From Nansenia antarctica (Eukaryota; Chordata; Actinopteri; Argentiniformes; Microstomatidae): 64,000 nt of DNA. Location of the stretch: positions 45,826,802-45,890,801 of the forward strand of contig OZ022342.1 of the NCBI GenBank assembly GCA_963989245.1, in the 5' to 3' direction. The notes beneath the pieces are model-generated. The model did not search any database. It worked only from the letters and a program-made list of their open reading frames with translations, and was not told the origin of the DNA. Numbering within the stretch: the first letter of the stretch is position 1; every line of letters begins with the position of its first letter. This document shows, piece after piece, positions 46,345 to 57,466 of the stretch. The position numbers and the translations under genes were made by a program.

Positions 46345-47835
46345 ATGGAGCCAACAGGGCCAACGCAGACAGCTAGCCAGCCATATTTACAGACACTGGA
46401 TGAAAAGGTCTGCTTAATATGTGAAAAAGCTCTACAAGGACATCAAAATAATCCATATGTCAGCATTATGGGGATAAACTCATCTTCATTGAACGTCCTG
46501 GAAAATCTGATCTGATCTGTTCTGGTGCCATGACTGTTGGCCATGCAATGAGAGAAGCTTCTCTCCTCAGAGAAAACATAACAGAAGACAGGGACACAAT
46601 GCCTCCACAGAGAACAGAGACCCTCACTGACACTCAAATCCTCCACCAGGCTGCAGGTATATTGAGGAAAACTATGGAAAAGGTTGAGCATGAGCCTCAA
46701 TTCTACATAAGCAGTGACAAGCTTTCCCTTCTCCAGTGCAGTGAATATGTGCCAAACACTCTGTATGATTTTGTGAACTGGTGTGTCAATGCAGGTGCAT
46801 TTAAAAATGTGCAGACCTGTGATGAGGACCCAGCTCAGAAGAATAACACAAGTGTTATAACCTTTTGCCATGATCTAATTGCACAATGCTGCAGCAGACG
46901 TACACCTATCACACTAGGACTTGGGATTATGATCCATCATGAGTTTGGCAGCAAGGCCCTTATCAACAAGCTACACATGATGGGTCATTGTGTGTCGTAT
47001 GATGAAGTGCGTCAATTTCTCACATCAGCTCCATGCCATACATCTTGCAGAGTCATATTCCCGAATCATTGTGAGGTCTGATGGCACAGATGTGGAAGTA
47101 CTGCTCATATATTATGCAAGCAAAGAAATGTTTGGTTCATCTCTGGTGTACATGCATACAGGCCATGGAATGAGAGAGAGATATGTCCCCATCAACACCA
47201 TATCTGAGAAAATTTGAAAAGACATGTCTAACTGTCTACCAGCATGTCATGCACTCACTGGCTGTGACACAACAAGTAGTTTGTACAGAATAGGAAAGAC
47301 AACAGCATTCAACAAACTCAAGACCCATCTCAGCGAGCTCAAAGATCTGGCCCATTTTGGACTCTCTGCCAGCTTGGAAGAGTCTTTACCAGTCGCAAGA
47401 GAATTTGCGCTACTCCTATATGGAAAGAAGAAAATGGAAAATGGATTGAGGTACACAAACCTGGATGAACTGAGGTTCATAATTGCATCAACATCAGATA
47501 CAGCCTCTGCAAATCTGCCGCCAACAGAGGATGCATTTCAGCAGCATGTGCAGAGAGCAATGTTCCAGACAGCGGTATGGTGTCACAGCCACATGCCCAA
47601 ACCCCTGTTATGGAGTCCTATTGGCAAGGGGTGGATTATCAGAGATGGGGCCATTCAACCTGTCCTTTTTACAAAACCCCCAGCACCTACAGAAGTGAGA
47701 GACATCACTCACTTATATTGCAAAGATGCAAAGTGTGGAGAGAGTGGAAAGTGGCAGTGCCTCTCTGTTGGCCTTCCCTGTACAGAGTTCTGCACCTGCT
47801 GTGCAGAATGTCAAAATATGTCCCCTAATGTTTGA
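46345..47835 (+). pseudogene. Decayed XPG/FEN-like, cysteine-rich element protein
   Basis: The ATG at 46345 starts MEPTGPTQTASQPYLQTLDE with a CLICEK motif. The frame shifts near 46510 and again near 47030, and a TGA interrupts at 47215-47217. The pieces form one protein of about 490 residues. Motifs in order: YDFVNWCVN; IMIHHEFGSKALINKLHMMG followed by SYDEVRQF; SDGTDVEVLLIYY; YVPINTISEK; CHALTGCDTTSSLYRIGKTT; PPTEDAFQQHVQRAMFQTAVW; and a C-terminal Cys-rich segment with CxxxxC/CTCCAEC. The SDxTDVxVLL and ALTGCDTTS..GIGK-like pattern resembles the XPG-I region and the GxD(Y)..G(I)G part of FEN1/XPG nucleases; that is inference. Related proteins occur as multi-copy, transposon-like families in fish and cnidarians, as far as I recall. 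It is not a host gene. Confidence 0.65.
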
Positions 47836-48000
47836 GGACTTTATTTAATTGTACTTTGAATTAAGGTTCCAGTTTTAATAAAACCTGTACTATTTACACC
47901 TATGTTTTAGAGGCTTGCAATTTAGAACTAATACACTTTATTTTATTGGGTTACTCTTATTCTGACTATTTGGTAATGTAGTTCAGCCACCTGGTATTTC

Positions 48001-48529
48001 TGCCTGCTTTTGAAATTCTGTTGATAGCATTAGCGAGAGCTTCAGCTCCATCTTGTAAATTTGTCAACAGGTCCAGACGCACACACATGGCTCCTTACAT
48101 ACAGCTGGGGTGGGCGTGGCTACACACACTGCCACACTAATACGAATAATATCCCCCACCCGACTTTGCTAACTAAATGTAGTTATTTAGTGAATGTAAA
48201 ACTGTTGGATATGATATCGAGTGGGTTCTTCATCGCTTCGTTTGTCGTCCTATGCCAAAAACCGGAAAACACATTTTTCACAACAAGACTTGTTTGGCTC
48301 GATTGCGAGGTTTCACAACTGCCGAGATGGGGACTTTTAATGAAACCCTGTCACATTTATGGCGATCATTTGTCTGATAAATGGTGTTGGATATAATGCA
48401 AGGTTATGAGAAAAATAGCCCAACAGGCCTCAGAGTCTTTCCCAGTGGGATCTCAGCACCTGTGGTGTTTGGGAGTTTCCAAAGCGAATAACAAGATTCC
48501 CAAAGGGACTGTCTCCCCCGCATGTGCCT
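48001..48529. other. Gene-free stretch with a transposon-like coding remnant
   Basis: The plus-strand frame 48061-48396 contains YLVNVKLLDMISSGFFIAS. A related peptide, YLMNVKLLGKITSGYFKAS, is encoded on the minus strand near 4075-4140 in the hAT-like element. The ending PCHIYGDHLSDKW could be the end of a THAP-like zinc finger. Unproven. Confidence 0.35.
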
Positions 48530-48745
48530 GTTCACCCCTCTTCCCTGAGTCCCTCCACACCCCTCTCCCCTGAGTCCCTGTTCACCCCTCTCCCCTGAGT
48601 CCCTCCACACCCCTCTCCCCTGAGTCCCTGTTCACCCCTCTCCCCCTCTCCCCTGAGTCCCTGCACACCCCTCTCCCCTGAGTCCCTGTTCACCCCTCTC
48701 CCCTGAGTCCTTCCACACCCCTCTCCCCTGAGTCCCTCCACACCA
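48530..48745. repeat. About 25-bp minisatellite, 8-9 copies
   Basis: CACCCCTCTCCCCTGAGTCC plus CTCCA or CTGTT alternates regularly, giving a two-unit higher-order period of about 50 bp. Confidence 0.92.
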
Positions 48746-50734
48746 ACATTGCACCTCATTGACAGTAGAGGGTGACATCATCAACACCCATGATGTGTTC
48801 TCTGGAAGGGTTTGGCTGTCAGCCATCCTCTCCTCTCACAGATGATGTAGTGAAGAAATGGAGTGTTGCTTATCAAAGCTGGGATAATATGACAGATCTG
48901 GATCACGCTTGTGAAGATGAACATCTGTTGGTTACACTTCTCTCCCCACCTACAGTAAGTAGGAGTGACTGATTAAAGTTCTACTCTTCAAGAGCTGGTG
49001 GAGGTACAAAACCAAAACAATGTAAAACCATAATGCAACAGACATTGTGCTTCTGTGTTTGATTTGACTTTGCTAGAGAGAGCTACTTACCGCTGAGCTT
49101 TAAAACACTACAGATGCTCTCCTTCTTCTCTTAAGCCTGGTACACATATAAGGACAGTTTTGATTGTATTGTGTGTGGAGTACTCCGATATACGACCACA
49201 TGCATAAAGATCTGTCCACCGACAGTCTGGAGTCTTGTCCCCCAAGCCAGAATTCTTGCGTGATCAGGGTAGTAGTACCCTGACTGACCTGTAGAGGCAG
49301 CCATGTGCTACAGGGGAAATAAAGTGCTGAAGAATGAAAAGAAGAAGACGCGTCAGTCAGCTCGCTTCTTGATTGGCTACATTCCATTCCACATCACAAC
49401 CGGACTCGTTTTTTTTTTTTTTTTTGCAGATTGTCGGGAGAAATTGACTCTTAACACACCTCACACCACAGGATAATCTTGTAGGATAATCTTTAGAGCC
49501 ATCCGATAATCGGGCGTTTTCTGTCCTTGGTCAGAAGGAGGGGAAATCGGGCCATAAAGGCATTACTTCCGAAATGGCTACCGGAGGCTTCCGCTCGACA
49601 AAAACACAATCATCCATCCTGCAGGGAAATAATAGTATATCTTTTTCATCATCAACCTCCTACCTCGTCTCCCCCAGGTGCCTAGTGGGAATTCCTTGAA
49701 AAACTAGAGGTTGGGGGAGGCCCAGGTTCTTTCCTGTCCCTGTCGCATCTGTCAAGTAGTCATGGCATAGTACGCCACCACCAAAACAAGCACTTCTATA
49801 ACTGTTAATAAACAACTCCCTCCACTGGTTCCTGGTTGTGATCTACCCTCTGTTAGGGTAATTAGATTCCACCAGAGTGTCAGGCCAGCAGTGCTCTTCC
49901 ACTTTATTCACTTTCCAGAAGCCAATCTGTTTCAGTCATGTCCACTGTAGCCTCCCTGGCCTGTGGCAGGGTGAGGAGGACTGGCCCACTCTCTCCTGAC
50001 AGGATCCTCAATAATACTGAAGCCTGCTGTGCTTCTTCACCACAGCCTTGTTCTTATTCAGTGCATTTGGACTCTAATGAAAGCTACAGCGATTGGACAA
50101 AGCGGATGGATGAAACTGGATTAGATAGACTAACCTTTAGAGATTTACCCGGAAGTATTCCTAGAATGGGAAGAAAAGTAAAAGGTAGTCCAGAATGAAC
50201 AGAGTGATGTTTCCTTTGTGATGTTTTGTTGGTATCCTTCTATATCTATCACACCCAGCTTTGGGATGTCCAGAGGTGACAAAACCTTTCCAAATTATAA
50301 ACTTGCCTTCCTTCTATTAGAACTCCCTGGAAATCAATATTATCAACAGTTTCATAGTTGCACAATAAAACCATCGCTCAATATTCCTTCATTGGCATCT
50401 GAAGGACATCTCAGGGTCAATATTTAATAGCAGATGTCTTTGGAAATACCAACCCTCTTTTTGAGTGACATTTCCCAACCAAAACTGTCCCAATACTTCC
50501 TTCATGACATAATAATATATTATGCTGTACCTCAACTCACAACTGAAATGATCAATAGGCTTTTAAATTAGGATTTTCAGAGGGTGAAGAACTAAAGTGG
50601 TATTATATTGACTGAGAAAGAAAAGATGATGAAGAGTATTGATACAGGTGAAGCGTAGATTATGTCCTGTATTTAAAGCACAGTGTCTCAACACCCTTTT
50701 TGAGCAGTCCACAATGTACATGAACATTTTTACC
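48746..50734. other. Mostly gene-free; one unassigned ORF
   Basis: 49130-49600 contains CCTGGTACACATATAAGGAC, which looks like a transposon end, with no clear partner. The plus-strand ORF at 49938-50198 (86 residues; LDSNESYSDWTKRMDETGLD and FRDLPGSIPRMG) follows a good acceptor (CAATCTGTTTCAG at 49935) and looks coding-like, but I do not recognise it and see no partner exon. The rest shows nothing. Confidence 0.35.
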
Positions 50735-50930
50735 ATTAGCAGGCACTTTTATCCAAAGTATCTTACAATTAGAGATTACATGGACAGTTTCCCAGGAGTA
50801 ACTTAGGGCTAAGTGCCTTACTCAAGGGCACACACTGGGTAGTGTTCCCAGGTGAGATCTGAACTCATGATCTTCTGGTCATCAGGTCAACTCACTATCC
50901 ACTAGGCCACCACTACCCCTCAATCCCACA
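50735..50930 (-). mobile_element. tRNA-derived SINE, reverse orientation
   Basis: On the minus strand: an A-box-like TGGCCTAGTGGATAGTG (50910-50894) and a B-box-like AGTTCAGATC (50865-50856). A body with GTGTGCCCTTGAGTAAGGCAC and a tail ending GGATAAAAGTGCCTGCTAAT follows, typical of fish SINEs. Confidence 0.75.
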
Positions 50931-51092
50931 AATCAACCTAAATCCCACTACCCCTCAATCCCACCCGAACTAAAAGTTACTGTAACTTTCCAATATGTAA
51001 AGAAAGTGTATTGCTAAAATAGAGGGCAAACATATTGTATGAGTCCAACAAGTTCTGGAATATCTCAAAGGATTCATGTATGTGTCATGTAT

Positions 51093-51207
51093 GTGTTCAC
51101 GCGAGCTGCAAGAACGTAGCAAGCAGTGGTTGCCAGGTCCAGTGTGACCAAAAGTAGCCCAATCTGGCAACCACTGCTTGCTACGTTCTTGCAGCTCGCG
51201 TGAACAC
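51093..51207. repeat. Perfect 44-bp inverted repeat with 27-bp loop
   Basis: Arm 51093-51136 (starts GTGTTCACGCGAGCTGCAAG) and arm 51164-51207 are exact reverse complements over 44 bases. The following 51350-51440 has repeated GTGAGA/CGTGAG motifs that may belong to the same dispersed element. Confidence 0.95.
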
Positions 51208-51700
51208 AGGTTCTTCCATAGCGCTCGACTGCCGCTTCGATTGCAGACTCAAGTTAACATGCGTGCAGAAAGATGCCACGAAACTCATGTCTGGTAGCTT
51301 TCTTTCAAGGAATTTCAAAAATAAAAGTCCCGTAAAACAATTGTTATTTCTCGCCGTGAGAAATAGAGATGCGGCGTGAGAGCGTGAGAACTGGTTGAAA
51401 TGCGTGAGTCTCACGGCGATTGCGTGAGACTTGGCAGCTATGCTCCAAAGTGATTTTTAAATCTGAATTTTTGTATTGTTCAATAGCTGATTATTGTGGA
51501 GTGACGCTAACATAATCCATCTATGGTAAAATGGCAGGATTAACATCAATAGAACCTTATCGCATATCTTGCTGACTTCTTGGCAGCCTTGAAGAAAATG
51601 TTTGCCTAGTCGATGTGAGTCCCTTGGGGTTCGGAGCTGGGATCACAGTGAAAGGTTGTCTATAAAATATGCATGTCACGAGGTTGAGTGAGTCGCTCTT

Positions 51701-51746
<46 letters not shown>

Positions 51747-52194
51747 TGTGAGTGCGAGTGTGTTAGAAGGGGACTGGGGAATGAGGAGACCTCTGTAATG
51801 CAATGTATACTGTGACACTGCTTTAAAAGGGCTTTCAGGGGTGCAGTGGTGCACTTAGCAGAAGTCTGAGAGCCTGCCTCTGTCATACAATTGTATGCTG
51901 AAGTAAGAATATATATAAACACACTCTTTGGCATTTTAGCGACACAACCGCACACATCATGGCACGCACATTCTCACAAGACAAAAGAATGAATCTTAAC
52001 CTGCATTCACTTGACTCAACCATCTGACAAACCAAAAGATAAATACATCTGTGTAATTACATAGCCTGTAATTGGCCAGTCACTTACTGGATATGTGCGC
52101 ACAGTAGTAGTAACATATGTAACAACGTGTGCATGCACGGATCAGACAACACAAACTGGCAGTGGGCTGCAAAAGACTGGCAGTGGGCTCCAAG
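51208..52194. other. Gene-free stretch
   Basis: Includes (GT)n at 51703-51745. Nothing else was recognised. Confidence 0.5.
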
Positions 52195-53147
52195 TGTAGG
52201 GTAGGGTAGGTAGGGGGTAGGGTAGGGTAGGGGAGGGTAGGTAGGGTAGAGTAGGGTAGATAGGGGCTAGGGTAGGGTAGCTAGGGTAGGAGAGGGTAGG
52301 GTAGGTAGTTGGTAGGGTAGGAGAGGGTAGGGTAGGTAAGTTAGGTAGGGGGTAGGGTAGGTAGGGTAGGGGGTAGGAGAGGGTAGGGTAGGTAGGGGGT
52401 AGGGTAGGGTAGGGGAGGGTAGGTAGGGTAGAGTAGGGTAGATAGGGGCTAGGGTAGGGTAGCTAGGGTAGGAGAGGGTAGGGTAGGTAGTTGGTAGGGT
52501 AGGAGAGGGTAGGGTAGGTAAGTTAGGTAGGGGGTAGGGTAGGTAGGGTAGGGGGTAGGAGAGGGTAGGGTAGGTAGGGGGTAGGGTAGGGAAGGTAGGG
52601 GGTAGGGTAGGTAGCGGGTAGGGTAGGTAGAGGGTAAGAGAGGGTAGGGTAGGAGAGGGTAGGTAGGGTAGGTAGGGGGTAGGGTAGATAGGGTAGGGTA
52701 GGTAAGGGGTAGGGTAGGTAGGGTAGGGGGTAGGGGAAGGTAGAGTAGGTAGGGGAGGGTAGGGTAGGGTAGGTAGGGGCTACGGTAGGGTAGGTAAGGT
52801 AGAGTAGGGCAGGGGAGGGTAGTGTAGGGTAGGGTAGAGAAGGGTAGGTAGGGTAGGGTAGGTAGGTAGGGTAGGGTGGGTAGGGCAGGGTAGGGGAGGG
52901 TAGGGTAGGTAGGGGGTAAGGTAGGTAGGGTAGAGTAGGATAGATAGGGGCTAGGGTAGGGCGTAGGGCAGGGTAGGATAGGTAGGGGGTAGGGCAGGGT
53001 AGGGTGGGTAGGGCAGGGTAGGGTGGGTAGGGCAGGGTAGGGTAGGGTGGGCAGGGTAGGGTAGGGTAGGGCAGGGTGGGCAGGGTAGGGTGGGTAGGGC
53101 AGGGTAGGGCAGGGCAGGGCAGGGTAGGGTAGGGTAGGGCAGGGCAG
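52195..53147. repeat. GGTAG-rich minisatellite, about 950 bp
   Basis: Irregular GGGTA/GGTAG/GGCAG units span the whole interval. 52205-52393 is followed by a nearly identical copy at 52394-52580 (about 190-bp higher-order repeat). One strand is G-rich throughout, with many GGG runs. The Tyr/Pro/Leu-rich minus-strand ORFs across it are artefacts. Confidence 0.95.
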
Positions 53148-53340
53148 ATGACACTCTATAGTCACGTGCAGATGAGCATGTTATGGTGGCATTGTACTGT
53201 TATTGCTGCCTGCACGTTTTGCCAGCAGACTGACTTTGCACTGTTGACATTTGACAGTGAGTTGGGTTATATAAGCACAAAACCTTTTTATAGTTCATGC
53301 TCACATTTAGTTTTGGAACACAATAAGTAAATATGGTCAG

Positions 53341-53485
53341 AACACAGGGTGCTAAGGTCGGTAGAATATTATGGGATGGGTTTGATTCCCACCGGGGTCA
53401 TATCAACACACAATGCATGCCCTCACTGTGCTGTAGGTCGCTGTTGATAAAAGCATCTTCTAAATTGCATATTGAAGTTGTTTCT
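53341..53485 (+). mobile_element. Short tRNA-derived SINE
   Basis: A B-box-like GGTTTGATTCCC (53379-53390) lies after an A-box-like GGGTGCTAAGGTCGGTAG, and the tail TTGATAAAAGCATCTTCTAAAT is the usual fish SINE ending. Confidence 0.65.
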
Positions 53486-55246
53486 TGCTAGTTATCCAAT
53501 AATGCCCTTCGGTGTGCCAAGGATACGTGTGCCAAGGATAATGTACTGTAGATGAACCTCTACGGCAATGCTTTTCTGCTCCTCTGGTTACTGTGTACTG
53601 TGTAGTGTTGAGTGTTGTGTGCTAGTGAGGCTTAGCATGCTAGCTATTTATACAAATCTCACATGTCCCACCATCTGCATGAGGTAAAACAGGGAAGTGA
53701 AAACACCTAGCTATCTCAGTGTTGAACTAACAACAGAGAGGTAATGCCACTTTAAGTAATGCTCTCATGATTGTAAAACTGTGTTAGGAAAGGGCAGATG
53801 CTGTTTGGGCTTATCGTCGACAGAAGCCCAGCCAAGACGAAGGCAGAAGACTCCTTTGTGTCCACACAGGAAGAGGGGGATAGAGCTGGATAGAGATTCA
53901 ATGATTTGAGTGGACAAAATGTATTATTAATATTATTATTATTATTATTATTATTGTTATTATTATTATTATAGATAGAAGGCATGTTTCTGTAGAACAA
54001 AAATGAAACAAAAATGAATAAATGAATGATTGAATGAATGAGGGAGTTGTGATTTCTATTCAGTAATACTTTTTTGTGCTGACAAATTCATCCATCTGTT
54101 TGTTTGGGCCACACATAGCAAGTTGTACATCCACAGTCGGATGGGGAATAGTTTTTTTTTTGTAGTTGTTGTAGTTGGGCAGCAGAGGACTGTATGCTAG
54201 AGGAAGTAGAGGACTGTATGCTATCAGATGTTCCATTATTGAACCAATTTATGTTGTGAGAGTAGTAAGCCTATCCCTGCCAGCAAACACATTTTAGCAA
54301 AACATTAATGATAAAAAATACAAAGCAGAAGTCAGGATGGTAGTTGGAGGTGCAACCACATAAAGATCCACCTTATACAGTATCAAGATTGTATGTGTCA
54401 TAATTTGACATAAGATCGATAGACACAACTATTTCACCATAAAACAAACAAGAAAATCAATTATTGGACTTGCTCAGTCTTCTTCCTTTTCGGTCAGAGC
54501 TGTACCTTTCCTGCCTTGCTGTGGTTGCTAGGAGACAACATTGCCTCAGGTGTGAGATAGGCCTACTGTACTGGAGACCTATTGACAGAAGGATGGAAGG
54601 CTAAAAGAATGTTGCATTAAAAGACTGGTTTTCAATTTGAGTAGCCACATAACAAAAGTGGTTTTGCACATCCCAAGGTTAGTGTGAGTGCATTGACATT
54701 GTGTTGGTTTGATAGATAGAACGTGAGGGGAGAGAGGAACAAAGTAGAAAAGAAAGGAGGAGGAGGCGGAGTAGAGAGGAGGGTAGGAGTTACACAAAAC
54801 AAGTTGTATGCTGATAGAAGTGAGTGTTCGTGTTTTGTAAGTTCTGCTAGATTTGAGTGTGGTATCACATGTCCTGTTGCTTCATAGCAATTCTGACCTC
54901 AGCCAGAGGGGGGCAGTAGTGTTCTGTCTCTCAGGTTGCCCTGTATGTGTACCGGTTTACCCTCTCCTCTGTTCTCCTTTTTTCCTGTCCTCTTCTCTTT
55001 TCTCCTGTCTTCCACTCCCGACCCTCTCCCTCATTATAAAGTTTCCGTCTCTGAACAAAGAGGACACAAGTCTCAGCATTGACACATTGACTGTTTAGAG
55101 CCTGTCTGTGTAGTCAGGGTTTCAGAAACAAACAACTCTTCTTTTCCCTTCTTAGGCTCATTCATTTCATAGCTTAATAGAAGCCATGTTGTGATGGTTT
55201 AGTACAGTGTTGAGGAAAAGTATGTGAACCCCTGCATTTGTCTTGG
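53486..55246. other. Gene-free stretch
   Basis: (ATT)n at 53922-53972 is the only clear feature. Pyrimidine-rich 54950-55035. No gene recognised. Confidence 0.5.
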
Positions 55247-55252
55247 GAGGCG

Positions 55253-55280
55253 GGGGGGGGGGGGGGGGGGGGGGGGGGGG
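55253..55280. repeat. Poly-G run of 28
   Basis: Uninterrupted G28. Length is likely unreliable in assembly. Confidence 0.95.
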
Positions 55281-55499
55281 CTGAAATGAAAATGCATTTG
55301 ATTGATTGTTTTGTTTTTGCCATGTTTTCCCCAGTTAATTCTGACAACATCGTCCACACTTTCCAAGTGAAAGACATTTTTGGACCAAACATTTGAAATG
55401 ACAAATTAAGATGTATGTAAAGACCCTAAGTCAGGACTTGTTGAAAGCTCCTTTGTGAGCACTTACAGTTTTGAGACTTTTTGTCTCTATACCAACATT

Positions 55500-56065
55500 A
55501 CAGTAGAGACTACACAATTCACCCGTTCTTCTTGGTAAATTGCAGAAGCTTTATCAAGTTGGTTCGGCGTATGGGTTGTTGTTTCCTCTCCACTCCACCA
55601 GGCTCGGGGCCGAGGGGCTACCCTTTTACCACCCCGAGACCTGGTTGAGGGGCTCAACCGGGCTATATTTCTGGACACCCCTCCAGAAGCCACGTCATCG
55701 TCTCGTCATCTAATACCGACATGCATCCCGTTGGGTGGGTGGTACACTGGGCAATCCAGGATAACATGGTCTGCGGTTTGGTCCTCTTCGCCACACTCGC
55801 ACGACGCATTTGGGGCAAAGCCCCATCTGTGCATTGATGAGTGGAAACGCCAGACGCCGGTCCAGAGACGATTGAGCCTTACCCAGGATAGCCTTGGCAA
55901 GTCCATCCCGAGGGGCTCAGGGCCGGCGACTGGGATGTGGTCACAGAGTTTGGAGGTGTTTGCCTCCCACTCCGTGCGCCACATATAATCCGCCCATCCT
56001 GTCGCACTGATGTTAAGATCTCTGCACTACAATCAAGTTGGTTGTAAATGGGACACTCACAGTCA
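55500..56065 (-). pseudogene. LINE ORF2 C-terminal fragment
   Basis: Minus-strand ORF 55984-55706 reads WVRLNRLWTGVWRFHSSMHR then CECGEEDQTADHVILDCP. The C.C...H...C cluster is the C-terminal zinc-finger-like motif of several non-LTR retrotransposon ORF2 proteins. About 200 bases downstream on the same strand (ACCCCGAGCCTGGTGGAG) look like its 3' UTR. 5'-truncated. Confidence 0.7.
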
Positions 56066-56275
56066 TTCACTCTCTTTGTCTTGAGCCATTCCAGTGTAGC
56101 TTTGGACTTCTTTCAACCTGAAGGGTGGATTTCTACCCCAATAGTTCTCTCTATATATACTCTCTCAGAGGTTAGGGTTAGGGTCTATCAGAGGTCAGAG
56201 GTTAGAGTTAGGGCAAGCTCAGCCCTTAGACTTTGTCTCTGCTTTAATTTTCCTCTTGATCCTGAACTCCTCAGA

Positions 56276-56743
56276 GTCCCTGTCCATAACAACTCCTCAG
56301 TCCCTGATAACAAGCATCCCCATAGATAACAACCCTAACCCATAGATAACAACCCTAACCCATAGATAACAACCCTAACCCTAACCCAAAGATAACAACC
56401 CTAACCCATAGATAACAACCCTAACCCATAGATAACAACCCTAACTCTAACCCATAGATAACAACCCTAACTCTAACCCATAGATAACAACCCTAACCCA
56501 AAGATAACAACCCTAACTCTAACCCATAGATAACAACCCTAACCCAAAGATAACAACCCTAACTCTAACCCATAGATAACAACCCTAACCCATAGATAAC
56601 AACCCTAACCCATAGATAACAACTCTAACCCATAGATAACAACCCTAACCCAAAGATAACAACCCTAAACCATAGATAACAACCCTAACCCATAGATAAC
56701 AACCCTAACCCTAACCCATAGATAACAACCCTAACCCATAGAT
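56276..56743 (+). repeat. Telomere-like 20-bp minisatellite, left part
   Basis: The unit AACAACCCTAACCCATAGAT (20 bp) repeats with CCCTAA additions and AAAGAT or CTCTAA variants. It starts after CCTCAGTCCCTGATAACAAG and is cut at 56743 by the LINE. The array resumes at 61848. Confidence 0.95.
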
Positions 56744-56764
56744 GGGCAGCCCCCCTCCAAAGAG

Positions 56765-57064
56765 CGGAAAAGGCCGGACCCCGAGAGGAGCTTCCAAAGA
56801 CCGCGACTCTTCCAGTAGGTGGCCTGCCCGCCACTGGAGCACGAGTTCGGCCCCTGGGCGGTTTCCTCTCTCCGAGCGGACAAGGCCGGATACCGAGGGG
56901 ATCGGCTAAAGACTGCGACTCTTCCGGTGGGTGGCTTGACCGCCGCCGGAGCACGAGTTCGGCCCCTGAGCAGTTTCCTCTCCCCGGGGGGCTGTCGAAG
57001 ACCTTGACTCTTCCAGTAGGTGGCTTACCCACCACCGCAGCACGAGTCAGGCCCCTAGGCAACC
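56765..57064 (+). promoter_or_regulatory. Tandem about 112-bp monomers in the LINE 5' UTR
   Basis: 56765-56876, 56877-56984 and the partial 56985-57064 share AAGACTGCGACTCTTCC, GTGGGTGGCTTG-like and GAGCACGAGTTCGGCCCCTG blocks. Tandem 5' UTR monomers often act as LINE promoters. That role is inference here. Confidence 0.65.
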
Positions 57065-57466
57065 CTTTGGCTACAGAGCACGCCAGAGGTGAGAGAGGGC
57101 CCAACACCCACCAGCCGACCCAGCTGAGCCAGTGGACCCCAACCAGACCAGGAGGGAGGACAACTATAACATCTAAGCTAGGAGCGAGAGGGACAAAGGG
57201 GAGTGCTTTGAAGACCGTAGGTCTTTGGCCACCTGGTGTCCCCACTCGCTCTCAGGTGTCCCTCTTTTGTCCCCAGACGGGAACCCAGTTCCAGACCCAA
57301 GCCAGAGTCCAAAATCTGCCGTGAGGACCTGAGAGGAACAACATCCCTAACTCAACGGCAAGTACCCTATTCCCCCCCCCCCCCTCAATCATCTACAACC
57401 TCCCCCTAACCCTATTCCTCTCCCTCCTTCCTCCCTCATCTCCCCCCACCCCATCCCACTCCAACG

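Larger units (their letters stand above)
45752..48000 (+). mobile_element. DNA element with 150-bp inverted repeats around an XPG-like gene
   Basis: 45752-45901 and 47851-48000 are inverted copies of about 150 bp with few differences (ends GAAATACCAGGTGGCTGAAC / GTTCAGCCACCTGGTATTTC). Both contain TTAATAAAACCTG or its reverse, so the right arm supplies an AATAAA about 45 bases after the gene's stop. To the left, 45290-45420 is a diverged repeat of 45660-45793 (CATCACCAAATAGTCAGA shared), a partial second terminal region. No clear target duplication flanks the arms. The internal gene is broken (46345-47835). The transposon superfamily is not certain; Academ-type elements are one candidate because they carry XPG-like nucleases. 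Confidence 0.75.

Noticed and set aside
49938..50198. 86-codon plus-strand ORF as a gene
   Set aside because: Good acceptor and coding-like composition, but not recognised and no second exon found; mentioned only in the stretch description.
52449..53165. 238-codon Pro/Tyr/Leu ORF on the minus strand
   Set aside because: Translation of the CTACC-type minisatellite; no other evidence.
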